From Tubiluchus corallicola (Eukaryota; Priapulida; Priapulimorpha; Priapulimorphida; Tubiluchidae): a stretch of 30,000 bases of DNA. The translations under genes and the position numbers were made by a program. The notes below the pieces were generated by a model. That model saw only the letters and a list, made by a program, of their open reading frames with translations. It had not been told where the DNA came from and searched no databases. This document shows positions 10,482-21,366 of this stretch, one piece after another. Every line of letters starts with the position of its first letter. Position 1 is the first letter of the stretch. The DNA is taken from assembly GCA_030141605.1 (NCBI GenBank), contig JAQGDQ010001417.1:1-30000 (forward strand), given 5' to 3'.

Positions 10482-10875
10482 GACCAGAGTGAAAGAGAGT
10501 CGGAGAGAGAAAGAGGGAAAGGGAGACAGAGAGAGAGAGAAAGTGAGAATGGAGGAAGAGAAAGAGAGTGGGGAGAGAGAGAGAAAAAAGAAAGAGAGAG
10601 TGAAAATGAAATGAGGGAGAGAAATAGAGTGGGGAAAGAGAAAGAGAGTGGGGGAGAAAGACCGTGACACAAGAAAAGATAGAAAGAAAGCGAATAACAG
10701 AAAGGGAGAGAGAGAGTGAATGACACAGAGTGGAGGAGAGAGAAATAACGTGAGACAAAAAAAGAATGACAGAGGGAGAGAAAGGGACAGAGAGAGATGG
10801 AGAAAGGGACAGAGAGAGATGGAGAAAGGGAGAGAGAAAGGCAAATAGACGGGAAGAGAGAGAGAGAAAGACGAA
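10482..10875. repeat. GA-rich polypurine tract
   Basis: About 390 bases made almost only of A and G on the + strand, with agagag, ggaaag and gggagaga runs and scattered pyrimidines. Such mirror-like polypurine DNA can form triplexes. The Ser/Phe/Leu-rich frames on the minus strand and Glu/Arg-rich frames on the plus strand are low-complexity by-products. Confidence 0.95.
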
Positions 10876-11280
10876 ATACATATATATGTATAGACAGAGA
10901 TCCAGCCATAGATTCCGACCCCGCCACAATCACGAGAGCAGGCTCTGGAGCTCACCTGGCAGAGTGATGAACTTATATAAGCGCTAATTTGGTAAGAAAA
11001 TTAAACATTTTACTGCAGCTGAGCTGACTAATCAGATTGTATCAAACTCTAATTCCACAAACATTAAAAGATAATTTGACAGTTAATTAAACACTTCATT
11101 AATGATGACACTTAAGTTCATAACACATTCATCCTCTTTTTCAGATGTTTAGATAAAAATTATATTAAAATTATACTTCAGTTGTTAGCGTAAAAAAATT
11201 ATTTTCTAAATACAAATCATCTAAAACAAGACGATTGGTCACTCGATGTCAACAACACCAAAAATTACAATCTTTGTCCA
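10876..11280. other. Intergenic, AT-rich, no feature recognised
   Basis: A short atatatatgtata run borders the GA tract. The rest is unremarkable AT-rich sequence without coding signal. Confidence 0.4.
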
Positions 11281-11640
11281 GAGAAATAGAATCATAGACG
11301 TGTGCTATAAGTGTATAAGGTTGTGGTTTTACAGGGAAACAATTTTCTGATACAAAATTCCACAGAGAAGAAGCCCCGTGGAAAAAGAAATGCCATGAGA
11401 AATTGAATCATAGACGTGTACTATTTTGTGCTATAAGTGTATAAGGTTGTAGTTTTACAGGGAAATAATTTTCTGATAAAAATTCCACAGATAAGAAGCC
11501 CTGTGGAAAAAGAAATGCCATGAGAAATAGAATCATAGACGTGTGCTATTTTGTGCTATAAGTGTATAAGGTTGTAGTTTTATAGGGAAACAATTTTCTG
11601 ATACAAAATTCCACAGAAAAGAAGCCCCGTGGAAAAAACT
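11281..11640. repeat. Three tandem copies of a ~116-125-bp repeat
   Basis: Copies start at 11281, 11397 and 11522. Shared blocks are gaatcatagacgtgt, gctataagtgtataaggttg, ttttacagggaaa, aattttctgat and agaagcccygtggaaaaa. Copies 2 and 3 have about nine extra bases (tattttgtg). A related single fragment occurs at 16068-16108. Each copy has a small CCAC...GTGG stem around agaagccc. Confidence 0.9.
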
Positions 11641-12222
11641 GAAAAACCAACTATTTTTGAAATTAGGAGTTTCCATAGAAAAATAACAGAAGCAACAGGA
11701 AAATATAATAAGACAATTTATTATACACCAATTCAAAACAACTGCACAAATTATACTCTTCAGCACCTAAACGTATCCAACACTTGCTTACATTAACTAG
11801 TGCTCTTCATAAGCATTAAATACTATTTACAGTAAGTATTCTAGTATTATGCAATAAGTATGGCTTCAATTATGCAGAATTTACAACAAAAGCAAAACAG
11901 AAGGAAAGAAATTGAAAATATAGCAAGACCGGAACACAAATGTAAACAAAAATTTGTGTACAAATAAGTAAACACGTGGTCAAACTGGTCAACTGAACAG
12001 AAATAAACGAACAAATATCTCTCTGTTCCATTCATGATTATGAACAAATAAACATTTCTTTCATAGCCACTTCTCGATCATCCAATAATCGATAATCCAA
12101 ACAGATATCCATTAATCTCGGATATGAAATACGAAGCTCAAATGTCAAGCTATGAAAATGAAAATTGGCGAAGTTGAAAAAAATTGGAGAGCTCCATGAA
12201 TGCAGAGGAACTAAACATTTTT
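11641..12222. other. Intergenic, no feature recognised
   Basis: AT-rich, non-repetitive. Short minus-strand frames at 11533-11766 and 11847-12047 are Phe/Cys/Ile-rich with no known motif and are most likely chance. Confidence 0.4.
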
Positions 12223-13470
12223 AGTGTACTTTGCACTAAGCGTACGCATCAAGTGTACTTAGACTTATTAAAAGTACGCTCTAGCATCAAGTGTACTTAG
12301 ACTTATTAAAAGTACACTCTAGCATCAAGTGTACTTAGAATTATTAAAAGTACACTCTAGCATCAAGTGTACTTAGAATTATTAAAAGTACACTCTAGCA
12401 TCAAGTGTACTTAGACTTATTAAAAGTACACTCTAGCATCAAGTGTACTTAGACTTATTAAAAGTACGCTCTAGCATCAAGTGTACTTAGACTTATTAAA
12501 AGTACACTCTAGCATCAAGTGTACTTAGACTTATCAAAAGTACGCTCTAGCATCAAGTGTACTTAGACTTATTAAAAGTACACTCTAGCATCAAGTGTAC
12601 TTAGACTTATTAAAAGTACACTCTAGCATCAAGTGTACTTAGACTTATTAAAAGTACACTCTAGCATCAAGTGTACTTAGACTTATTAAAAGTACACTCT
12701 AGCATTATCAAGTGTACTTAGACTTATTAAAAGTACACTCTAGCATTATCAAGTGTACTTAGACTTTTTAAAAGTACGCTCTAGCATCAAGTGTACTTAG
12801 ACTTATTAAAAGTACACTCTAGCATCAAGTGTACTTAGAATTATTAAAAGTACACTCTAGCATCAAGTGTACTTAGACTTATTAAAAGTACACTCTAGCA
12901 TCAAGTGTACTTAGACTTATCAAAAGTACACTCTAGCATCAAGTGTACTTAGACTTATTAAAAGTACACTCTAGCATCAAGTGTACTTAGACTTATTAAA
13001 AGTACGCTCTAGCATCAAGTGTACTTAGACTTATCAAAAGTACGCTCTAGCATCAAGTGTACTTAGACTTATCAAAAGTACACTCTAGCATCAAGTGTAC
13101 TTAGACTTATTAAAAGTACACTCTAGCATCAAGTGTACTTAGACTTATTAAAAGTACGCTCTAGCATCAAGTGTACTTAGACTTATTAAAAGTACACTCT
13201 AGCATCAAGTGTACTTAGACTTATTAAAAGTACACTCTAGCATCAAGTGTACTTAGACTTATTAAAAGTACACTCTAGCATCAAGTGTACTTAGACTTAT
13301 TAAAAGTACCTCTAGCATCAAGTGTACTTAGACTTATTAAAAGTACCTCTATCAAGTGTACTTAGACTTATTAAAAGTACACTCTAGCATTATCAAGTGT
13401 ACTTAGACTTATTAAAAGTACGCTCTAGCATCAAGTGTACTTAGACTTATTAAAAGTACGCTCTAGCATT
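12223..13470. repeat. 38-bp hairpin satellite, about 32-33 copies
   Basis: Units repeat every 38 bp from 12251 (12251, 12289 and so on), with a degenerate first unit at 12223. Each is AGTGTACTT, an 11-base loop (agacttattaa), AAGTACACT, then ctagcatca. The two 9-base arms are perfect reverse complements. The left arm looked unchanged in the copies scanned; variants fall in the loop (gaatt, atcaa) or change ACACT to ACGCT in the right arm. A few units are 41 bp (agcattatca) or lose 2-5 bases near 13307-13350. Confidence 0.97.
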
Positions 13471-13610
13471 ATTTTGTTGTAAATGTTGTTCTTTTTAACA
13501 CGTGACAAATTCTTAATAACTATTTACACCTAGGCAACAGAATTACAAGCGAAAATAGGTACTTAATTGAAGATATGTATGTTATCCAAGAACAAAACTT
13601 TTGACTTACC
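13471..13610. other. Spacer between two satellites
   Basis: 140 bases of unique AT-rich sequence separating the 38-bp and 133-bp arrays. No feature recognised. Confidence 0.5.
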
Positions 13611-14653
13611 TTTGGCATAGTTAAATTACTTTCAACATACACTTTTGGCTAAATCTTACATTCCAACCACCAACAGTACGCTGACGACATAGTTATGATT
13701 ATGCCAGTCTGAACGAATGAACGATCGAGACTTCTCACCTAATTTTGGCATAGTTAAATTACTTTCAACATACACTTTTGGCTAAATCTTACATTCTATC
13801 CACCAACAGTACGCTGACGACATAGTTATGATTATGCCAGTCTGAACGAATGAACGATCGAGACTTCTCACCTAATTTTGGCATAGTTAAATTACTTTCA
13901 ACATACACTTTTGGCTAAATCTTACATTCTATCCACCAACAGTACGCTGACGACATAGTTATGATTATGCCAGTCTGAACGAATGAACGATCGAGACTTC
14001 TCACCTAATTTTGGCATAGTTAAATTACTTTCAACATACACTTTTGGCTAAATCTTACATTCTATCCACCAACAGTACGCTGACGACATAGTTATGATTA
14101 TGCCAGTCTGAACGAATGAACGATCGAGACTTCTCACCTAATTTTGGCATAGTTAAATTACTTTCAACATACACTTTTGGCTAAATCTTACATTCTATCC
14201 ACCAACAGTACGCTGACGACATAGTTATGATTATGCCAGTCTGAACGAATGAACGATCGAGACTTCTCACCTAATTTTGGCATAGTTAAATTACTTTCAA
14301 CATACACTTTTGGCTAAATCTTACATTCTATCCACCAACAGTACGCTGACGACATAGTTATGATTATGCCAGTCTGAACGAATGAACGATCGAGACTTCT
14401 CACCTAATTTTGGCATAGTTAAACTACTTTCAACATACACTTTTGGCTAAATCTTACATTCTATCCACCAACAGTACGCTGACGACATAGTTATGATTAT
14501 GCCAGTCTGAATGAATGAACGATCGAGACTTCTCACCTAATTTTGGCATAGTTAAACTACTTTGCATATACACTTTTGGCTAAATACTAAATTCTAGTCA
14601 CCAATAGTACGCTGACGACATAGTAATGATTATGCCAGTCTGAATGAATGAAT
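13611..14653. repeat. 133-bp satellite, about 7.8 copies
   Basis: Units begin with tttggcatag at 13611, 13744, 13877, 14010, 14143, 14276, 14409 and 14542. Copies 2-6 are almost identical; copy 1 has one cluster of changes (ccaaccacc), copy 7 has aaactac, and the last, partial copy is clearly diverged. Each unit contains ggcata near its start and tatgcc further on, a weak inverted pair, and acgatcga. The near-identity points to recent amplification or homogenisation. Confidence 0.97.
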
Positions 14654-15149
14654 GATTTCTTTAAATTAGTACTTCTGAGAAAATTTATAACGTACACAGT
14701 TAACAAACGTAAACGTGTGTATACTTGTTTTGAACAAACTGATGACTGTACATTATTCTCAAGAGAATTTAACAACTTAACGCGTCACTTACGTACTCAA
14801 AAGAAATTCTTAGGTAGTTTTAAAGTGACTATTTCACACTAGGTGACGCTCTCACTGATACTAATGTCTATGACTGGAGTGCATTTCCACGTATGTATAG
14901 TACCAGGACTTGAGTCAGCCTGCTCTGTCTTGCTACTACAAAAAACCTCCAACTTGTACTGACCAACGCAGAAGAACAACACGCTGCAGATGTGCTCATA
15001 GGTTTCTTGTAAATCCGCCTGCAAAATAAGATAAAACTGGTTTCACAAGTGCAAAAAATTACACGGTTTCTCCGAAAAGTAAACCAGCGTTTGCAAAGTA
15101 AGAGAAAATTAATAATTCTTCGTTAATTACAATTAATATTTAATTGTTT
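14654..15149. other. Intergenic, no gene recognised
   Basis: Unique sequence. Three short frames on both strands have no recognisable motif. At 15139-15154 tttaattgtttctccag looks like a splice acceptor, but its last bases are also the start of the 18-bp repeat, so the likeness may be chance. Confidence 0.4.
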
Positions 15150-15745
15150 CTCCAGGAAAAGGTGCTACCTCAGGAAGACAAGTTCCCCGGAAGAGATGTG
15201 CCTCTGGAAGAGATGTTCCCCCAGGAAGAGATGCTACCTCGGGAAGAGATGTTCCCACAGGAAGAGACGTTGCCCCAGGAAGAGACGTTCCCCCAGGAAG
15301 AGATGCTACCCCAGGAAGAGATGTTACCTCAGGAAGAGATGTTCGCCGGAAGAGATGTGCCCCCAGGAAGAGATGTTCCCCCAGGGAGAGATGTTCCCCC
15401 AGGAACAGACGTTCCCCCAGGAAGAGACGTTCCCCCAGGAAGAGATGCTACCCCAGGAAGAGATGTGCCCCCAGGAAGAGATGTTCCCCGGAAGAGATGT
15501 TCCCCCAGGAAGAGATGTTCCCCCAGGAAGAGACGTTCCCCAGGAAGAGATGCTACCCCAGGAAGAGATGTTCCCCCAGGAAGAGACGTTGCCCCAGGAA
15601 GAGACGCTACCCCAGGAAGAGATGCTACCCCAGGAAGAGATGCTACCCCAGGAAGAGATGTGCCCCCAGGAAGAGATGTTCCCCGGAAGAGATGTTACCC
15701 CAGGAAAAGATGTTCCCTCCAGGAAGAGACGTTCCCCCAGCCGCG
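15150..15745. repeat. 18-bp minisatellite (ccccaggaagagatgttc)
   Basis: About 33 units of 18 bp, sometimes 15-17. Variants differ mainly at gatg/gacg and ttc/cta/tgc. A 219-codon frame at 15144-15803 spans it, and two more plus frames and one minus frame are also open. The repeat switches from PQEEM to PGRDV to RKRC readings where units lose bases, so no single frame is kept. That argues against a protein, though a low-complexity exon cannot be excluded. Confidence 0.93.
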
Positions 15746-15803
15746 CGATTTTCATATGAATGAGACAGTTTGTGTAAACGCATTCGTGTACGATTGCCTC
15801 TAA

Positions 15804-18208
15804 TATAAGCTTAAGAAGTACGTCGATCTCTTAGGCATATAAAAACATCTCACGTAATGTCACGTAATGTTCCGTATGTCACGTAATGATATACCAGACG
15901 ACTTTTACTAGGCAAGCAAGGTCAGTTGTCGTTCAAGATAAGGGCTTACATAGTAAAAACATAAAGATATGAAAATTTGTCCAGCAAAAACCAGCAACAT
16001 AAAATTCGTACAACTATTTTCTACTAATGCAAGCATTTGATGTTCTCCTTGAGTGCAATTTTCAATTCTTGATAGAGAATTCCACGTATAAGAAGCCCGT
16101 GGAGAAAACCGGTTTACTACGTAGCTGTTCTACTCTGCTTTTGGAGGGTTCGTCCTTAAACAACAGCTTCTGTTTTCAAACACGCAGTTTTGTGTGTGTA
16201 TAAAAACTGGCTTCACCAAACCAACTGACCAAACAAGCTTTATTCGACAAATTAAAGTTGTCAGCTTCCCTTTACTGTAACCGACACCCGACGCGAAATC
16301 GAGACCGTATCAATTGTCGCCAGAGCAAATAATTGCTTGATGAACTGGCTTGTTAGTTTCCAGAACGAACCGAGAAAACGAGCAATTATGAAATTTATTT
16401 ACGAAGCCAGTTGGTTTATTAGCTGCTAACATTATCCACGTTGCATGCAGTTTAACTTGGCTTCAGCAATTATAATGAAACTTGATGCTAAGCAACTCCA
16501 TTTTAAAGTTTTTCATGTTGCCCTGAAACCACAATAACAATATGGCTGCGATCGACCTCCAAAACAGAAATAAAAATGTTTTTTCATTCCCAAATAAAGG
16601 TACTTTCACACATTAGTAAATGTCACCAGATCGCTAAGCTAATTCCACGTGTTAACGCAGGAATGAATTTAGATTATTGCATTAAGAGATAACGCTCGTT
16701 TAGTTCAGCTTAAAAACTGCAGAGGGCGCACTCGTAGCTAGCCAGTATATTCTTTTCAGGTTTATTGGCCAGTATTTGCGCGCATGCGTACTTTATTATA
16801 CACACAACGTTAATAAGGAACCAAGAACAACGAATAAGAAAAAACAAAACGTTGTCAAAGAAAAAAAGAGCAAGGGACAAAGTTGTTTTTCTTTCCATTT
16901 TGCAATAAGCATTTGCTGAAAGCAGAGAAGTGCATCACGTGACAGAACAAAATCACGAGAAAAATTAATAAAAACAACAAGGAAAAAACTACAAAAAAGC
17001 ACTTCAGTATTAAAATCAAAATACTAACAAAAAGCATAAAATTTCACAACAGCAGTGAACAGAAAGTATGTTACTTTTCACAGTTTCGTTGTGCGCACGC
17101 GCAGTTGCTGTAGGTCATAAGTTAACTATACCCCACAGCAAGGCGTCTTAACTGCAACCGTCATGTGGGTAAAGCAAAGGCATCTACCGGATCAGTTGTT
17201 TTACATGGACTTTGCTTAATTATGCATTAATCTGTATGTAGAGTGATTTAATAACAGGATCTTGCTTGGGAACAAGAAAAATTGAACTAAGTAAGGTTCT
17301 AGGTAGCTGTGAAAACTGTTACTGTTACAATAGCATGGGTACGTGTTATTAGTAACAATAGCATGTTGCCAAGTGTACACAAATGTGTTGTCAGGTACAC
17401 ATAACCTTTGACCTTTTCACGATCATCACCAATTGCTGGAACTGTGAAATGGCTAATTTATATAACAGAAAGCTGCCGGATTATATATAGGACAACTTGA
17501 CTAAACCGTTTGTGGTGGGCTAAGTAAAACCGGTTTGTGATTTATGATAAAAAGATGAAACATGTGCAAAGAGCATAACATCCTCTGTACTCTTATGCGT
17601 TGAATTTTGAAACAGATTTGATTTACAAGAGCAATAAGAAATCAAGCGAGTGAGGAAGAAAGTTAATGACGCAAAATTCATCTACTAAACACCGCCATCA
17701 TAATTACAAGCAAACAAAGCTGTAATTAAATTGGCTCGCAAGCAGCCCATAAAGCATCTTTACGATCTACTCTCTGTAATTACTACGACTACTACGCCAC
17801 CTACTTTAAGCATTTATTAATACTCATACAATCGTTTTGATCGCTTTACTGCTAGCAAAGTGGCCTATTAACTTATGAAGAACTTCGTGTGTAATTACGT
17901 AAGCAAGATTGTAATTCAGTGAGGTGAGAAATGACGTCACAGCTACGTGGGAAGCTGCAACTCAAAGTGGATAAGATGTTGTAACAGTCTTAGACTCGAA
18001 TCACTTTGCGATGCAAACAAACGTTTGATTAGCTTGGATTCTGTATTTTTTTATCAGCGAACACAACAACAATCTAATTCGCTAGTTAATTTACGTCATC
18101 ATAATTATTAATAAACTTTTGTTTGTGATAATTTGTGTTAGTGTATCTATTACATTAATTCTGTTGTATCGTAGATTACTGCACTACGGATTTAGCTTCA
18201 ATAACAAT
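15804..18208. other. 2.4 kb of non-repetitive intergenic DNA with possible regulatory sequence
   Basis: No gene is recognised. It holds cacgtaatgt repeats at 15850-15890, a fragment related to the 11.3-kb repeat (16068-16108), a GCGCATGCGT motif at 16780-16789, and a full TGACGTCA at 17932-17939. Four TAATTA cores lie in 200 bp (17701, 17723, 17777, 17892), with a fifth at 18102. The stretch 16200-16500 is of balanced composition and complex. These traits would suit an enhancer, but conservation cannot be tested here. Confidence 0.4.
17640..17940. promoter_or_regulatory. Candidate enhancer: cluster of TAATTA homeodomain cores
   Basis: TAATTA occurs at 17701, 17723, 17777 and 17892, with cccataaag (a Hox/Cdx-like site) at about 17748 and TGACGTCA at 17932. 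The sequence is not a simple repeat. AT-rich background makes TAATTA common, so this is a weak call. Confidence 0.2.
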
Positions 18209-19595
18209 ACATACAGGCAAGCAGTTGCTACTGCACTTTGCCTATATTCACCATTAACATACATACAGACAAGCAGTTGCTACTGCACTTTGCCTAGATT
18301 CACCATTCACTTACACATACAGACAAGCAGTTACTACTGCACTTTGCCTAGATTCACCATTCACTTACACATACAGACAACCAGTTGCTACTGCACTTTG
18401 CCTATATTCACCATTCACTTACACATAAGACAAGCAGTTGCTACTGCACTTTGCCTATATTCACCATTCACTTACACATAAGACAAGCATTTGCTACTGC
18501 ACTTTGCCTATATTCACCATTCACTTACACATACAGACAAGCAGTTGCTACTGCACTTTGCCTAGATTCACCATTCACTTACACATACAGACAACCAGTT
18601 GCTACTGCACTTTGCCTATATTCACCATTCACTTACACATACAGACAAGCAGTTGCTACTGCACTTTGCCTAGATTCACCATTCACTTACACATACAGAC
18701 AAGCAGTTGCTACTGCACTTTGCCTAGATTCACCATTCACTTACACATACAGACAACCAGTTGCTACTGCACTTTGCCTATATTCACCATTCACTTACAC
18801 ATACAGACAAGCAGTTGCTACTGCACTTTGCCTATATTCACCATTAACATACATACAGACAACCAGTTGCTACTGCACTTTGCCTATATTCACCATTCAC
18901 ACACATACAGACAAGCAGTTACTACTGCACTTTGCCTATATTCACCATTCACTTACACATAAGACAAGCATTTGCTACTGCACTTTGCCTATATTCACCA
19001 TTCACTTACACATACAGACAAGCAGTTGCTACTGCACTTTGCCTATATTCACCATTCACTTACACATACAGACAAGCAGTTGCTACTGCACTTTGCCTAT
19101 ATTCACCATTCACTTACACATAAGACAAGCAGTTGCTACTGCACTTTGCCTATATTCACCATTCACTTACACATAAGACAAGCATTTGCTACTGCACTTT
19201 GCCTATATTCACCATTCACTTACACATACAGACAAGCAGTTGCTACTGCACTTTGCCTATATTCACCATTCACTTACACATACAGACAAGCAGTTGCTAC
19301 TGCACTTTGCCTATATTCACCATTAACATACATACAGACAAGCATATGCTACTGCACTTTGCCTAGATTCACCATTCGCTTACACATACAGACAAGCAGT
19401 TGTTACTGCACTTTGCCTATATTCACCATTCACTTACACATAAGACAAGCAGTTGCTACTGCACTTTGCCTATATTAACCATTCACTTACACATACAGAC
19501 AAGCAGTTGCTACTGCACTTTGCCTATATTCACCATTCGCTTACACATACAGACAAGCATTTGCTACTGCACTTTGCCTATATTCACCATTCACT
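18209..19595. repeat. 52-54-bp satellite, about 26 copies
   Basis: Units contain agacaagcagttgctactgc, actttgcctatattcaccat, and cacttacacatac. Lengths are 54, 53 (cataagac) or 52 (ttaacatacatacag). The core GCAGT-TGCT-ACTGC is a small hairpin, altered in some units (gcattt, gcatat, gcagtta). Variants such as tagattc/tatattc recur in patterns. As lengths vary by one or two bases, the long frames across it shift repeatedly and are not genes. Confidence 0.97.
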
Positions 19596-21021
19596 AAACG
19601 TATGTAAATGTTGTTTTTTCATTACAAAGCCCCAAGGGAAGAAAAATAATGAAATCAGCATGATGGCCCTGAGTAAAGCAAACATTGACATATTAACTCA
19701 TGTTAATTTATTAACCGCCCAATGTGCGGGAACGCATCATGTGTGAAGCCACTCCCGAGAAGCCCTCCACACTTTCATTTCCGGTGACGTGACCCAGTTC
19801 TCCGTCGCTGAATGACAAAAAGCTTCTCCCACTTACATTCGCCTCACATGAAAGAAAAAACTCGTACAAGATGGCCTAATTTTCCACATAAAAAAGCGCC
19901 GCTACAATGAAAGGTTTTTGCAAAAAGAAGCCACTTCAGTCACGCTTGAGTGACGCAACACGTCACAGCCACTCGAGTTGACCGATAAGCTTTGAACACA
20001 GCTGGTGGGACAGACAAAGGTTTATTTTTTATTTCATTCACCGAAAGAGTGGATAAAAAAGCTGCCCGCCATTTTCCCCAAGTCCTTATCATCAGTTTAT
20101 TTCTCGTTTATCACCTCAAAGAAGCACCCGTATATTTAAGGAAAAAACCGAACCCACCTCAAATTACAGCTCAAAACAATCTATCTTATCAAATATTGAA
20201 AGAGAACATCTTATTTTTTTAAGAATGTGGCGCCATCTCTAGTTGGACTCACCTACCATTGAGTTTTTAACTCATTAATGCTTTGGCATTATTATAGGTG
20301 TTACAATGTAAACTTCTCTATTGTACTTCAAAATTGTAGGATCATCCTGTTTTCCTTTAAATATTTATAGTGAAAAAACCAGATTTCAACGCAGATTCCA
20401 TTTTACATTATTGCTACTAACACGGAATGGCACTAAGCCACTAATTAAGTGCTAATTAAATAAGTTAGTTAAAATAAGTGTTAATAATACAAAATGAAAT
20501 AAGACACACATATAAAGGTATGCTTGGCTACAATCAGTAATTTCCTCTCGCACTATATGTACTAAAAAACAACTATAAAATAAACGACTACTTTATTTAA
20601 ACTTACATTCTGATTGAAAAACGTTTCATCAAACTCACAAATTCCTTTACTGTTATAAATTCATCAGCAGAGGATCTCAACAAACGTTATAATGTTTACT
20701 GAGCATTATATAGACTTATTTGCGTAACGAAGGACAAATGGCGTCGATCAGAATTGAAATTATGATGACGTAGTTGATGACGTATAGTGGCACCCTTGTA
20801 ATGGTAAATGTACTGTACATTCGACCACTCATAGCAGCAGACTTGTTACTAGTAACAAATTAAAATTTTCGAAAAATATTAAGCATGTTGAAATTTCCAA
20901 TGAGTTCAATGAAAATCACGTGACGTGGGCGCCACCATCGACATTACGTCACAACTCGTGATTGATTTTTTCTGGCAGCGAGTGACGTCATCCATTGTTA
21001 GATTCGTTGTTTAAATAAAAA
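19596..21021. other. Intergenic sequence, no gene recognised
   Basis: The part 19740-20000 is less AT-rich and contains ggtgacgtgaccc, acaagatggcc and cttgagtgacgcaacacgtcac, motifs seen in promoters, but no open frame with family features follows. The 76-codon frame at 19992-20222 has no motif I recognise. A full TGACGTCA is at 20983-20990. Confidence 0.4.
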
Positions 21022-21366
21022 TGAGAGTAGTAGTAGTAGTAGTTTATTGACCATAAAATGAATATTTGCGATCTTTGACATTCATAGCAGAATTGAAACG
21101 TTTTACAGTCGAAACTTTTCTACTTTACAAGTTTAAAAAATATACAATAAGAAATTTTCATTTGATGTCAGTAAAAAATATATATGATAATGACTGAGCT
21201 GAGCTTACACAATTTTACAGAACTGTAACACTTCGTTATGGTATTTGCAAAAATTACTTTCCTATTCATAAGCTTAATAATGTCCTAGTCAAACATAAAT
21301 ATTGTAGTTAGGGATGTAAGTCTACATTGTTGAATCTTCTACCAGTTTCAGTTGTTAAATGACAGA
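21022..21366 (-). other. Possible LINE 3' tail (weak)
   Basis: On the minus strand this reads ...ttttatggtcaataaacta followed by (cta)n at 21026-21046, the arrangement of many LINE 3' ends: an AATAAA and a short tandem tail. No RT sequence was recognised further upstream in that sense, so the call is weak. Confidence 0.25.

Noticed and set aside
10377-10987. Ser/Phe/Leu-rich minus-strand and Glu/Arg-rich plus-strand ORFs
   Set aside because: Low-complexity translation of the GA-rich tract.
12223-14653. CRISPR array
   Set aside because: The repeats are directly adjacent with no unique spacers, and the genome is animal.
15144-15803. 219-codon frame with Gln-Glu-Glu-Met repeats as a secreted or structural repeat protein
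   Set aside because: Units that lose a base switch the reading between three different peptides, other frames are equally open, and no signal peptide or non-repeat domain is present.
18119-19746. Repeat proteins (Cys-Tyr-Cys-Thr-Leu-Pro) from the ~53-bp satellite
   Set aside because: Unit lengths of 52, 53 and 54 shift the frame repeatedly; several overlapping frames are open only by lack of stops.
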